NCBI GenBank assembly: GCA_015061085.1
Contig: SUXG01000010.1
Coordinates: 1 to 64,000 of the forward strand
Source of the DNA: Bacteroidales bacterium
Lineage (GTDB): Bacteria > Bacteroidota > Bacteroidia > Bacteroidales > Muribaculaceae
DNA: 64,000 nt
Direction of reading: 5' to 3'
Of this stretch, positions 8,625-17,915 are shown piece after piece. The position numbers and the translations under genes are program-made. Position 1 is the stretch's first letter, and every line of letters starts with the position of its first letter. The notes beneath the pieces were generated by a model that was not told where the DNA came from, ran no database searches, and saw only the letters and a program-made list of their open reading frames with translations.

Positions 8625-9950
8625 ATGAGCAACAAATTTATTCCACATACAGAAGAGGATATTCGCTTCATGCTTGATCGTATCGGCGTGAAAAGCATCG
8701 ACGACCTCTATGCGGAAGTTCCTGAAGAAGTGAAGCTTAAGGGTGACTATAACATCCCTTCGGCTATGTCAGAAATTGAAATCCGCAAATATTTCAAAGA
8801 ACTCGGCGATAAGAACCGCCAACTCACAATCTTTGCCGGCGGTGGTGCATACGATCACTACTCACCATCTGTAATCGCTCACCTACTCTCTCGTAGCGAG
8901 TTTTACACAGCCTACACTCCATATCAGCCTGAAATCTCACAAGGCACGCTCCAATATATCTTCGAATATCAGAGCATGATCTCAGAGCTCAACGGCATGG
9001 AATGTACCAACGCTTCTATGTATGACGGTGCAACAGCAACAGCTGAAGCAATGTTCATGATGGTCGCTTCTGCAAAGAAGAAAAATCGTGTCGTTATCTC
9101 AGGCACAGTAGCCGACAGAGTAATCAACGTCGTTAAGACTTACGCTAAATTCCGTGGTATCGACCTCACAGTAGCTCCTGAAAAAAACGGCGTAAGCGAT
9201 TTCGACGCTATCAAGGCTGAACTCGAAGCAGGTGACGTAGCAGGCGTTATCGTCGCTACTCCTAATAAATATGGTATCGTAGAAGACTACACAGGTTATG
9301 CCGATGCTATCCACGCTGCAAAGGGTATGCTTGCTATCAATGCCGACCCTTCTGCGTTGGCTGTGCTCCGCACTCCAAAAGAATGGGGCGCTGACATCGC
9401 TTGCGGTGACGGTCAATCTCTTGGTATACCTCTCTGCTTCGGTGGTCCATACCTTGGCTATATGTCTTGCTCACAAGCGACTCTCCGCAAGATGCCGGGT
9501 CGCGTAGTCGGTGCGACAACTGATGCCGACGGCAAGCGTGCATTCGTGCTCACCCTCCAAGCTCGCGAGCAACACATCCGTCGCGAAAAAGCTACTTCAA
9601 ACATCTGCTCAAACCAATCGTTGATGGCTCTCTATGCCACTATCTATATGGCATTGATGGGCAAGGAAGGTATGAAGGAAGTCAACCGTCTTTCTGCTGA
9701 CGGCGCTCACTACCTCTACAACGCTCTTTTGGCTACAGGCAAGTTTGAACCGGCATTCCCGGGCAAACCATTCCTCAAAGAGTTTGTCGTTAAGACATCT
9801 CTCGACATCAAGGCTGTCAACAAGAAGCTCGAAGAAAACGGCATCATGGGCGGTCTCGACCTTGGCAATGGCTTGGTAGCATTCGCTGTGACTGAAAAGC
9901 GCACTAAAGCTGAAATCGATCGTTTAATCACTTTAATGACGGAGGAATAA
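8625..9950 (+). CDS. gcvPA: Glycine dehydrogenase (decarboxylating) subunit 1
   Basis: A 441-aa N-terminal half of the split P protein. Recognised by FIPHTEEDIRFMLDRIGV at the N-terminus, IFAGGGAYDHYSPSVI, and the TPYQPEISQGTLQ block. Together with GcvPB it makes the PLP enzyme that decarboxylates glycine and loads GcvH. This half lacks the PLP lysine, as is normal for split enzymes. The gene ends 3 bases before gcvPB. Confidence 0.97.
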   Translation: MSNKFIPHTEEDIRFMLDRIGVKSIDDLYAEVPEEVKLKGDYNIPSAMSEIEIRKYFKELGDKNRQLTIFAGGGAYDHYSPSVIAHLLSRSEFYTAYTPYQPEISQGTLQYIFEYQSMISELNGMECTNASMYDGATATAEAMFMMVASAKKKNRVVISGTVADRVINVVKTYAKFRGIDLTVAPEKNGVSDFDAIKAELEAGDVAGVIVATPNKYGIVEDYTGYADAIHAAKGMLAINADPSALAVLRTPKEWGADIACGDGQSLGIPLCFGGPYLGYMSCSQATLRKMPGRVVGATTDADGKRAFVLTLQAREQHIRREKATSNICSNQSLMALYATIYMALMGKEGMKEVNRLSADGAHYLYNALLATGKFEPAFPGKPFLKEFVVKTSLDIKAVNKKLEENGIMGGLDLGNGLVAFAVTEKRTKAEIDRLITLMTEE

Positions 9951-9953
9951 GAC

Positions 9954-11420
9954 ATGAAATACTACGATAAACTTATATTTGAACTTTCACGCCCGGGACG
10001 TAAAGGCTACGAATTGCCTAAAAACGAATACGGCATCCAAGAATGTTCTATCCCGGCAGAACTCCGTCGTGAAGCTGAGCTCGACCTCCCTGAAGTCAGC
10101 GAGTTGGACGTTGTTCGCCACTACACAAACCTTTCAACTAAAAACTTCGGCGTCGATACAGGCTTCTACCCTCTCGGCTCTTGTACTATGAAGTACAACC
10201 CTAAGATCAACGAAGAAGTGTCGGCTATGCCACAATTCAACAATATCCACCCTCTCCAAAGCGAAGACTCTATCCAGGGTGCGTTGGAACTCTACTACAA
10301 TCTTCAAGTAGCTCTTTCCAACATCGCAGGCTTCGCAGAGTTTACTCTCAACCCTTACGCAGGTGCTCATGGTGAGTTGACCGGTCTTATGGTGATGCGT
10401 CAATACCACGAGTCACGTGGCGACTTCAAGCGCACTAAGGTCATCATCCCTAACAGTGCTCACGGCACCAACCCTGCATCGGCTATGGTGGCCGGTCTCC
10501 AAGTGGTGGAAGTGAAGTCAAAGCCAAACGGTTCAGTCGATGTTGAAGACCTCAAGCCATTGCTTGACGACACTATCGCCGGCATCATGATGACCAACCC
10601 TAACACACTCGGTATGTTTGAAGTGGAAATCATGGAAATCGCTAAGCTTGTGCACGAAGCAGGCGGTCTGCTCTACTACGATGGTGCAAACCTCAACCCA
10701 CTTCTCGGTAAGGTTCGTCCAGGCGACATGGGCTTCGACATCATGCACATCAACATCCACAAGACATTCTCAACACCTCACGGTGGTGGTGGTCCCGGTT
10801 CAGGTCCTGTCGGTGTGGCTGAAAAACTCGTTGACTTCCTCCCTAACCCACGCGTTAAGAAGAACGACGAAGGCAAATTCTATATTGACTGCGGTAAAGA
10901 AAGCCTCGGATCAGTATCTACATTCTTCGGCAACTTCGGCGTGATGCTTCGCGCTTACGCATATATCCTCACCCTCGGTAAGGAAAACCTCAAGAACGTC
11001 GGTCCAATGGCTACTCTCAACGCCAACTACATCAAGGAGTGTCTCAAAGACGACTACCTCCTTCCTATCGATGGCGTTTGCAAGCACGAAATGGTATTCG
11101 ACGGTCTTAAGGACAAGAGCACAGGCGTGACTACGCTCAACATCGCTAAACGCCTCCTCGACTACGGTTTCCACGCTCCTACCATCTACTTCCCACTCCT
11201 CTTCCACGAGTCAATGATGATCGAGCCTACCGAAACCGAATCACTCGAAACTCTCGACGAATTCATCGAAGTAATGCACAAAGTAGCTAAGGAAGCTCGC
11301 GAAACTCCGGACGACGTTAAGAATGCTCCATTGACAACATTGGTGCGCAAACTTGACGAAACCGGTGCAGCTAAGAACCCTATCCTCAACTACAAAACAC
11401 TCAAAGCAAATGCACAGTAA
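9954..11420 (+). CDS. gcvPB: Glycine dehydrogenase (decarboxylating) subunit 2
   Basis: A 488-aa C-terminal half of the P protein. The PLP-binding lysine is in [16 protein letters not shown], and [16 protein letters not shown] marks the N-terminal part. It starts 3 bases after gcvPA and its last 11 bases overlap the lpd start, so production of the P and L proteins is probably coupled. Codon use here is slightly more G/C-rich than in the flanking genes, fitting high expression. Confidence 0.97.
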   Translation: MKYYDKLIFELSRPGRKGYELPKNEYGIQECSIPAELRREAELDLPEVSELDVVRHYTNLSTKNFGVDTGFYPLGSCTMKYNPKINEEVSAMPQFNNIHPLQSEDSIQGALELYYNLQVALSNIAGFAEFTLNPYAGAHGELTGLMVMRQYHESRGDFKRTKVIIPNSAHGTNPASAMVAGLQVVEVKSKPNGSVDVEDLKPLLDDTIAGIMMTNPNTLGMFEVEIMEIAKLVHEAGGLLYYDGANLNPLLGKVRPGDMGFDIMHINIHKTFSTPHGGGGPGSGPVGVAEKLVDFLPNPRVKKNDEGKFYIDCGKESLGSVSTFFGNFGVMLRAYAYILTLGKENLKNVGPMATLNANYIKECLKDDYLLPIDGVCKHEMVFDGLKDKSTGVTTLNIAKRLLDYGFHAPTIYFPLLFHESMMIEPTETESLETLDEFIEVMHKVAKEARETPDDVKNAPLTTLVRKLDETGAAKNPILNYKTLKANAQ

Positions 11421-12765
11421 CCTTATTATAATAGGTGCAGGTCCGGGCGGTTATGAGACCGCCTTGGATGCTGCTAAACGTGGCATGAGCGTTACGCTCT
11501 TCGAAGGCGCTCACCTCGGTGGTACCTGCCTCAACGAAGGTTGTATCCCGACAAAGTGCCTCTGCAAAAACGCAGAAGTGCTCACACAATTCAAAGAAGC
11601 CGACAAGTTTGGTATCGACGATTTCCAATTCACTTTCGACTTCGGCAAGGTCATGGCTCGCAAAAACGAAGTCATCGCTACACTTCGCGAAGGTATCGCA
11701 TCGCTGATGAAGGCAGCTAAGGTCAACGTCGTAGAGGCTTACGCTTCATTCAAAGACGCCAAGACCATCGTCGCTAACGGCGAAGAATACACTGCCGACA
11801 ACATCATCATCGCCACAGGTAGCACATCTCGCTCCCTCCCTATCCCGGGAGCTGACCTCGACTGCGTCATGAACTCTACCGACCTTCTCAACATCGATCG
11901 CATCCCTGAAAGCCTCTGCATCGTGGGCGGTGGCGTCATCGGCATGGAATTTGCTTCTATCTTTAACGCCATGGGCACAAAAGTGACTGTCGTTGAATTC
12001 ATGAAGCAAATCCTACCTCCGTTTGACTCCGACATCGCTAAACGCCTCAAACAGAACCTTTCAAAACGTGGTATCGACATCCTCACATCGGCTGCCGTTC
12101 AGAAGATTGAGAAAAACGAGCAAGGCGAAATCGTCACTACTTACGAGTCTAAAGGCAAGACTGCAGAAGTCATCACTACCGACATCCTCATGGCTGTGGG
12201 CCGTGCTCCTCGCATCGCCGGTCTCAACCTCGAAGCGGCAGGCGTCGAATTCTCACCTCGAGGCATCGTAGTCGATGACAACATGCGCACCAACGTCGAA
12301 GGCATCTATGCTATCGGCGACGTCAACGCACGCCTCATGCTTGCCCACGTAGCGACTTTCCAAGGCATTCGTGCACTCAACGCTATCGAAGGCAAAGCCG
12401 ACGAAATCGACTTCAGCATCGTGCCATCAGCCGTGTTCACTCAGCCTGAATGTGGCATGGTCGGCATGACAGAAGAGCAATGCAAAGCAGCGGGTATCGC
12501 CATCCGCACCGGACAATCATTCTTCCGTGCCAACGGTAAGGCTCTCGCTCTCGGCGAACCTGACGGCCTCTGCAAGCTCATCTTCAACGCTGAAGACGGA
12601 CGACTCATCGGTGCTCACATCATGGGCGTACAAGCTGCCGACCTCGCTCAGCAAGCCGGCGACCTCATGACTCGTGGCACTACACTCCACCAAATGCACG
12701 ACATCATCTTCGGACACCCTACTGTCAGCGAAGTGATACTCTCAGCCGTTCACGCAGTGAAGTGA
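11410..12765 (+). CDS. lpdA: Dihydrolipoyl dehydrogenase (L protein)
   Basis: A 451-aa flavoprotein that reoxidises the lipoyl arm of GcvH with NAD+. FAD-binding GAGPGGYE is at residues 9-16, the redox disulfide is in [13 protein letters not shown], the NAD fold is near [11 protein letters not shown], and the catalytic base is in GHPTVSE at the C-terminus. I chose the ATG at 11410 ([14 protein letters not shown]) over an earlier in-frame ATG at 11353 because the FAD motif should begin within ~10 residues. This gives an 11-base overlap with gcvPB. Having lpd inside the gcv operon suggests a dedicated L protein. Confidence 0.95.
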   Translation: MHSNLIIIGAGPGGYETALDAAKRGMSVTLFEGAHLGGTCLNEGCIPTKCLCKNAEVLTQFKEADKFGIDDFQFTFDFGKVMARKNEVIATLREGIASLMKAAKVNVVEAYASFKDAKTIVANGEEYTADNIIIATGSTSRSLPIPGADLDCVMNSTDLLNIDRIPESLCIVGGGVIGMEFASIFNAMGTKVTVVEFMKQILPPFDSDIAKRLKQNLSKRGIDILTSAAVQKIEKNEQGEIVTTYESKGKTAEVITTDILMAVGRAPRIAGLNLEAAGVEFSPRGIVVDDNMRTNVEGIYAIGDVNARLMLAHVATFQGIRALNAIEGKADEIDFSIVPSAVFTQPECGMVGMTEEQCKAAGIAIRTGQSFFRANGKALALGEPDGLCKLIFNAEDGRLIGAHIMGVQAADLAQQAGDLMTRGTTLHQMHDIIFGHPTVSEVILSAVHAVK

Positions 12766-12807
12766 CCATAAACACATTAGCGAATAAAACTTCCCTAATA
12801 TCATACG

Positions 12808-12843
12808 ACGAGGGCGACCGGATGGTCGCCCTCGTTATTTTTT
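12808..12843 (+). terminator. Terminator of the gcv operon
   Basis: A perfect 12-bp G/C-rich stem (12808-12819 with 12824-12835), tetraloop GGAT, then TTATTTTTT. It stands 43 bases past the lpd stop. Confidence 0.93.
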
Positions 12844-12876
12844 GCTTTGCATCGCATGCGCTTCAATTCTTGCCTT

Positions 12877-12913
12877 GGGCGGCTCCGCACGCCCTTGGCT
12901 GAGAATCTCAGCC
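12877..12913 (-). repeat. Two adjacent hairpins downstream of the kinase-FGE gene
   Basis: Hairpin one pairs 12897-12903 with 12907-12913 (GGCTGAG/CTCAGCC, 3-base loop). Hairpin two pairs 12877-12881 with 12890-12894 (GGGCG/CGCCC) and extends past TT mismatches. No T-run follows on the minus strand, so a simple terminator is not convincing. In diversity-generating retroelements a short hairpin lies just downstream of the variable region; the position here (55-90 bases past the stop) would fit that loosely. Confidence 0.5.
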
Positions 12914-12967
12914 ATGCTCTGAATTTTCCTTGCTTGAGCTTAGGATATGAGACGGATGCCAAGTAAC

Positions 12968-14800
12968 CTATAGGGCAAGGCGCAGCCCCAGGTTGATGCT
13001 CACGTAGTCAAGGATCATGTTGTCACGATCCGACACTCGGCAGTTCCTCGCGTTGAGACCCCAACTGCCGCCACGGCGCACGTGACCAGAGCCGGAAGAT
13101 GGTCCTTTAGGATTAGACTGCGAGCCACTGCTGTAATCGCCATACCAATCACTGCTCCATTCCCATACATTACCACTCATATCATATAATCCCAATTCGT
13201 TTGGTGACTTAGTCGCGACGGCGTGTGTCTTTGATGATGAATTGCTATCATACCATGCTACGCTACCGATGTCGTTACTTCCTGAGTATTTATAGCCTTT
13301 GCTCTTATTGCCTCCTCGAGCAGCATATTCCCATTCGGCTTCGGTTGGAAGTCGGAAATTCAATCCCGTAAGGGAATTTAGCTTCTTTATAAACTCCTGG
13401 CAATCATTCCATGACACCTGCTCCACCGGCAAGTCGTTCCCGCTATAATAAGACGGATTATTGCCCATCACAGCTTGCCACAATTCCTGCGTCACCTCAG
13501 TCTTGCCTATCATAAAGTCACTAAGAGTAACCTGATGTACTGGCGTCTCATCAGAATCATAATCAAAGAATCCAAGCCAACCACCTCTTTGCTCAGTTGT
13601 CGCACCCATAGTAAACGTGCCACCTTCAACTGCAACCATATCAAACGAAACGCCGTTTATTATTATAGTGCGTATCGAACCCTTTTCCTCAATGACAACT
13701 TTTTTATCACTAATATTTTTGGTGGATTCTTCATACATTGCTTTAGGAGTAGCAGTCTCCACACGAACTAAAGATTGCGTCTTGATAATAATAGACTCAT
13801 TGTTGATGCAATTTTCTACATAGTCGTGCAACTCTTTGCCATCCTTGAAACGCTCGGCAGGCGATTTCGCAAGGCAACGCATGATGACCTCTTCAAGCCA
13901 GTCGGGATAATCCTTTTTATAGTCCTCTCCGGGATGCGCCTTCTCGAAAGCCGCCTTGCGGAGAGCGAAGATTGACGGTGGCATTTGGTCTTGATGTGCC
14001 AAACTGAGCTCGTATTCTGCCTTTATAGTATTTGAATTTTTCTTATCAAACGGGAATGGCACTCTGCCGGCAAGGTATTCGAAGAGCACTACACCGAAAC
14101 TGTAGATGTCAGACTGCGGAGATAATTTAGAGCCGTCCACCCATTTTTCAGGCGCCTTAAATTCCGGTGCACCACCTCTACGCACACTGCTGCGAACCAC
14201 ATTGCCTCCCTCTATCGAAAGACCAAAGTCCAACAAGACAAAACCTCCTTTGCGACGTCGCATGATATTGCCGGAATGAATGTCGTTGTGGATGACGCGA
14301 TATTTGTCGATAAGCCTTTGGCGTGTGGCGGCGTCAAGCAGTATTTTAGTGCCGTCGTTCGGATCATCAAGGAGATTATCTTCATCACGATCCATGCAAT
14401 ATTCGTAAATATCTTCGTGGCAATAAGCCAATGCACTGCTGATTTCGCTCAGAAGTCGCAACACCTCCTTGGTCGGCACAAAACCATTTTGACTCTTCAA
14501 ATAATGATACAAGTCCATACCGTCAATATAGTCCATCTCCACAATCGCTTTTTGAGCTTTAAGTAGAGGTTGATAGATATGAACTATGTTAGGATGACTG
14601 CCATTGCCAAGTCGCAACAACACACGACACTCATCCAAAAACTTCTTATAAGCATCATCTTGCTCGCCATGAGCTATGGTGGCATTCAGAACGCGTATGG
14701 CGCGTATGTAGCCCAAATGGTTGTGGCGCACCTTATAGACTGTCGCGTAACCACCCTGACCTAACTCATCAAGCAATGTATAATCTTCTAAAAATGCCAT
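12968..14800 (-). CDS. Ser/Thr protein kinase fused to an FGE-sulfatase domain; possible DGR variable protein
   Basis: A 610-aa protein. Residues ~7-290 are a eukaryotic-like kinase: glycine loop GQGGYATVY (14-22), catalytic loop HNDIHSGN (Asn in place of the HRD arginine, so a non-RD kinase), LDFGLS, and APE in KAPEKW. After a linker, residues ~380-610 are a formylglycine-generating-enzyme-like domain with MGAT, TEVTQELWQAVMGNNPSYY, RLPTEAEWEYAARGG and GLYDMSGNVWEW. The last ~38 residues (RRGGSW..NARNCRVS.R........NLGLRLAL) are more G/C-rich in DNA than the rest and have the exact layout of DGR variable regions. I chose the ATG at 14800 rather than the upstream GTG at 14899 because the kinase domain starts at once and a -7 box lies at 14888-14895, between the two. 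No signal peptide or membrane segment is seen. Confidence 0.85.
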   Translation of the reverse strand: MAFLEDYTLLDELGQGGYATVYKVRHNHLGYIRAIRVLNATIAHGEQDDAYKKFLDECRVLLRLGNGSHPNIVHIYQPLLKAQKAIVEMDYIDGMDLYHYLKSQNGFVPTKEVLRLLSEISSALAYCHEDIYEYCMDRDEDNLLDDPNDGTKILLDAATRQRLIDKYRVIHNDIHSGNIMRRRKGGFVLLDFGLSIEGGNVVRSSVRRGGAPEFKAPEKWVDGSKLSPQSDIYSFGVVLFEYLAGRVPFPFDKKNSNTIKAEYELSLAHQDQMPPSIFALRKAAFEKAHPGEDYKKDYPDWLEEVIMRCLAKSPAERFKDGKELHDYVENCINNESIIIKTQSLVRVETATPKAMYEESTKNISDKKVVIEEKGSIRTIIINGVSFDMVAVEGGTFTMGATTEQRGGWLGFFDYDSDETPVHQVTLSDFMIGKTEVTQELWQAVMGNNPSYYSGNDLPVEQVSWNDCQEFIKKLNSLTGLNFRLPTEAEWEYAARGGNKSKGYKYSGSNDIGSVAWYDSNSSSKTHAVATKSPNELGLYDMSGNVWEWSSDWYGDYSSGSQSNPKGPSSGSGHVRRGGSWGLNARNCRVSDRDNMILDYVSINLGLRLAL

Positions 14801-14887
14801 AGATTGATTTCTAATTTGACAAGTTGACACCTCAGTATGCAGTAAGAATCTAACTCCGACGGCTGATGTATCAATATATTTATTTCG

Positions 14888-14895
14888 CAAATTTA
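14888..14895 (-). promoter_or_regulatory. -7 box upstream of the kinase-FGE gene
   Basis: Reads TAAATTTG on the minus strand (exact TAnnTTTG). The nearest TTTG upstream is 25 bases away, longer than usual. It supports translation starting at 14800. Confidence 0.4.
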
Positions 14896-15029
14896 ACACA
14901 ATTTTTCATTTTATTATTCTCAAAGAGCAACTAATTTGAAAAAGCAACCCCAAAAATCGTCAGAATATGTTTTTAGAGGCGTTAGGGTATGTTAACATAG
15001 GTAGTGGTGGGTGTAACCGATTTTTTTTG

Positions 15030-15037
15030 TACTTTTG
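15030..15037 (+). promoter_or_regulatory. -7 box of the TPR gene
   Basis: TACTTTTG, exact TAnnTTTG match, 22 bases before the ATG at 15060. No clean -33 TTTG is present. Confidence 0.45.
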
Positions 15038-15059
15038 CGTTCAAAATAAAGTCTAACTC

Positions 15060-15869
15060 ATGATTCGCAATCTTTTACTCGTTATATTATGTATTTCAGC
15101 CATGTCGGTATCGGCTAAAGATTACTATGAGCGCGTCGATTCTGCCGACATCTATATCGCCCGACAACGTTGGGAGGATGCCGAACGCACACTTAAGGAG
15201 GCTCTAAGACTTGAGCCGGGAAATATACTCAACTCAATGCTTTTGTCAAATTTGGGATATGTGCAACATTCGCAAGGCAAACTCGACGAAGCAATCGAGA
15301 GCTATAACATCGGACTTGCCATGACTCCCAATTCACTAATCCTGAAAAAACATCGTGCGAATGCTTACATCGACGCCGGCATGACAGACGAAGCATACGA
15401 GGACCTTGCCGACGGTATTAAAATAGACCCTAACGACATCGAATGTCGCAACAAGCATGGACTGATCGCGTTGGCGAAAGGCGAACTTGACGTAGCAAAA
15501 GCAGACTTCGAAACTATTCTCAAAAACGATGCATCGACAACTGAAGGTCTGCTGGGCATGACAATATGGGCTGACTATTCAGGCGACTACCCTACCGCTA
15601 TCGAATATATCACCCAACTTATCGACAAAGAACATCGAGCTGAAAATTATTTCACTCGCGCATTGCTATATGTAAAGACAAACAACCTCCCTGCTGCCGA
15701 CGACGACGTGAGAGAGGGTCTGAAAATCGACAATCGATATGGCGACCTTTATCTGATCCGAGCCTACCTCCACAAATTACGCTATCGAAACGAAGAAGCA
15801 GAAATCGACAAAAAACTTGCAATTGAGTATAATGCTGATGCTCAATTGATTCAACAATTTTTTCCATAA
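15060..15869 (+). CDS. Secreted/periplasmic tetratricopeptide-repeat protein
   Basis: A 269-aa protein with signal peptide MIRNLLLVILCISAMSVSAK. Residues ~25-265 hold about six TPR units, for example RWEDAERTLKEALRLEPGN, KLDEAIESYNIGLAMTPNS and MTDEAYEDLADGIKIDPND. TPR scaffolds bind other proteins; the partner is unknown. It precedes the HU/SPOR gene by 89 bases, but that gene has its own promoter. Confidence 0.82.
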   Translation: MIRNLLLVILCISAMSVSAKDYYERVDSADIYIARQRWEDAERTLKEALRLEPGNILNSMLLSNLGYVQHSQGKLDEAIESYNIGLAMTPNSLILKKHRANAYIDAGMTDEAYEDLADGIKIDPNDIECRNKHGLIALAKGELDVAKADFETILKNDASTTEGLLGMTIWADYSGDYPTAIEYITQLIDKEHRAENYFTRALLYVKTNNLPAADDDVREGLKIDNRYGDLYLIRAYLHKLRYRNEEAEIDKKLAIEYNADAQLIQQFFP

Positions 15870-15896
15870 ATTCTGCCGATAAGATTTAATTTTTGA

Positions 15897-15928
15897 TTTG
15901 CAACTAAACTATTTTCTGCTTAACTTTG
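15897..15928 (+). promoter_or_regulatory. Promoter of the HU/SPOR gene
   Basis: TTTG (15897-15900), 20 bases, TAACTTTG (15921-15928). Both boxes match the Bacteroidetes consensus exactly. Transcription would start near 15935, ~24 bases before the TTG start at 15959. Confidence 0.85.
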
Positions 15929-15958
15929 TACCGAATTTCCTAAATTAAAGTTTAAGAA

Positions 15959-16918
15959 TTGACTAATATATCTCAACATATCGAATTCTTGTTGCGCCGT
16001 CACGATTGCGTCATTCTACCGACAATCGGAGCATTCATTGCTTCGTACAGGGCGGCACATATCAACAACGAATGGGGAATTATCACTCCCCCAAAGCGTG
16101 AGATATATTTCAACGCATCTATCAACAATAACGATGGACTGCTTGCAAATTCTATAGCTCGCAAAAATCGTATCTCTTTTGAAGCAGCCAATCGTTTGTT
16201 GCTTCAAGAAATCGAAAAAATTCGCACTCACCTTGAGCACGAAAAGGAGTATTCAGTAGGCAAATTGGGCATTATCCATTATGGAAAGGAAGCAAACCTT
16301 GATTTTGAACCTTTTAAATCTGATGTTCAATACAACTCACATTACGGACTACTCCAATTCAAGATGAAGACTTTGGCTGAAATCGAAAATGAAAACATTT
16401 CGTCGGTCAGCCAACAAGCTCCGGTCGTCACCCGAAGAAGCGACAAAAACTACTACATCCCTGTCAACAAGCAATTTGCTCGTTACGCAGCAATGTTTAT
16501 CGTAGTGTTCTTCGCGGCAATTTCATTGTCAGTTCCTCTCGGTCAAAATCAAAACCAAGAATTTGCGTCAATCGTCCCAATCAAAAAGACCATAATTCAG
16601 ACAACCGAAGAATTGCAAAAAACTGTTGTTGAAGACACCATCGCTCCACAACCTGTTGAAATGGAAATGGCAGAAAAAGTTGTTGAGACTGTTGCTCCGG
16701 AATGTTATGCTGTTGTAGCGACAGTGCGCTCAATTAAAGAGGCAGAAAAATTTATCCGACAAGCAAACACGGATAAAGAGCTACGCGTAATAACCATCGG
16801 AAAAATGAGCAGAGTCTATACCAATTGCGGCAAACGAGACGAAATTGCAAAAATAATCTCCAATCCGGAGTTTCAACAAGAATTTCCCGGAGCATGGATT
16901 TGGCAACCAAAGAAGTAA
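15959..16918 (+). CDS. HU-like (CCDC81-type) domain membrane protein with C-terminal SPOR domain
   Basis: A 319-aa protein. Residues 1-~125 resemble the HU-related domains found in Bacteroidetes (HIEFLLRRHDCVILPTIGAFI ... NNNDGLLANSIA ... SVGKLGII). Residues ~175-195 form one membrane helix (YAAMFIVVFFAAISLSVPLG). A Pro/Glu-rich linker follows, then a SPOR domain (~243-315: CYAVVATVRSIKEAEKFI). SPOR binds denuded septal peptidoglycan, so the protein probably links a cytoplasmic nucleic-acid or protein interaction to the division septum. No ATG precedes the domain in frame; TTG at 15959 is the best start and fits the promoter. Confidence 0.82.
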   Translation: MTNISQHIEFLLRRHDCVILPTIGAFIASYRAAHINNEWGIITPPKREIYFNASINNNDGLLANSIARKNRISFEAANRLLLQEIEKIRTHLEHEKEYSVGKLGIIHYGKEANLDFEPFKSDVQYNSHYGLLQFKMKTLAEIENENISSVSQQAPVVTRRSDKNYYIPVNKQFARYAAMFIVVFFAAISLSVPLGQNQNQEFASIVPIKKTIIQTTEELQKTVVEDTIAPQPVEMEMAEKVVETVAPECYAVVATVRSIKEAEKFIRQANTDKELRVITIGKMSRVYTNCGKRDEIAKIISNPEFQQEFPGAWIWQPKK

Positions 16919-16933
16919 TCAATCAAAAAAATA

Positions 16934-16965
16934 GAATCTCGGCATCAGTCGAGATTTTTTATTTT
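16934..16965 (+). terminator. Terminator of the HU/SPOR gene
   Basis: AATCTCG (16934-16940) pairs with CGAGATT (16949-16955) and a T-rich tail follows, 16 bases past the stop. Confidence 0.8.
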
Positions 16966-17080
16966 TACCCTATTTTCAACGCAATTAGAAAAACAATTTT
17001 TTAGACGCAAATTTATTTTTACTGATAATCAACAACTTATAAAATACTATAAAATTTATTTAAAAAAATATGCTGAAAAA

Positions 17081-17112
17081 TTTGCACGTATCAGAAATTA
17101 GTCGTACCTTTG
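17081..17112 (+). promoter_or_regulatory. Promoter of the tRNA-Gly/Gly/Leu cluster
   Basis: TTTG (17081-17084), 20 bases, TACCTTTG (17105-17112). Both boxes are exact. It lies 53 bases before the first tRNA. Confidence 0.88.
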
Positions 17113-17165
17113 CACTGCAATTCAGAAAACGACTATAATCTGGGTAGCAAAGTACATTAAATTAT

Positions 17166-17238
<73 letters not shown>

Positions 17239-17297
17239 CAAAGTTAGAACATTGAAATAAATTGAATCGCAACGCAGCAAATTTCAACCTTATAAAT

Positions 17298-17370
<73 letters not shown>

Positions 17371-17394
17371 CAAAATGCTGCTAAACAGATTCAA

Positions 17395-17478
17395 GTCCGG
17401 GTGGTGGAATTGGTAGACACGCTACTTTGAGGGGGTAGTGGCCGTGCGGCCGTGTGAGTTCGACTCTCATCTCGGACA
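17395..17478 (+). tRNA. tRNA-Leu (GAG)
   Basis: An 84-nt class II tRNA. Acceptor GTCCGGG pairs with CTCGGAC (one G-U), discriminator A, anticodon loop TTGAGGG with GAG, long variable arm GTGGCCGTGCGGCCGTG region. CCA is not encoded. Confidence 0.92.
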
Positions 17479-17496
17479 CTTTCAATTACAGAATTT

Positions 17497-17534
17497 GCCG
17501 ATCTTTTCTATATGATTAGATCGGCTTTTTTATT
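17497..17534 (+). terminator. Terminator of the tRNA cluster
   Basis: GCCGATC (17497-17503) pairs with GATCGGC (17519-17525), followed by TTTTTT. Confidence 0.88.
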
Positions 17535-17539
17535 CTCCT

Positions 17540-17915
17540 TTTTTCACTAATACTCTCCCACTCTTCCAATCAGATTTTATACCACTTTATCGTCTTTTCT
17601 ATCTTCATTACCAATTCCTGCATAATAGTATTAGGAAACTTCTATAAATTTCTTTATAGTGATTTGTGAATTTTTAGGCGAAGAAATTTTTATTCTTAAC
17701 GCAAATAACATATCGAGCGATACGACTGATTTAAAGGCAAAAAGAGGTCGTTTAAAAACACTTTACACACAAAAAGGAAAACCAGAAAGCTAAAGTATTA
17801 ACTAAATCAGGAATTTTTTAGATATTTCCTTTACTTCAAATCATAAACTTTAATTAAACTATGATGTTATAATGACATAAAACATTTTTAATTAAAATTA
17901 TACATTTACTTTGCT
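17540..17915. other. Intergenic A/T-rich gap, no gene seen
   Basis: About 375 bases between the tRNA terminator and the LRR gene. It is very A/T-rich in its last 200 bases. I see no ORF with family likeness, no strong hairpin and no exact promoter at a sensible distance from the ATG at 17916. Confidence 0.5.

Noticed and set aside
11353-11409. Upstream in-frame start for lpd
   Set aside because: It would add 19 residues before the FAD-binding motif and lie fully inside gcvPB; ATG 11410 fits the family.
12841-12967. DGR template repeat or reverse transcriptase next to the kinase-FGE gene
   Set aside because: The gap has only hairpins and the gcv terminator. No A-rich copy of the C-terminal segment and no RT motif (YxDD) occurs in the window.
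14801-14899. Longer N-terminus for the kinase-FGE protein
   Set aside because: It would start from GTG upstream of the -7 box at 14888-14895 and adds no recognisable sequence.
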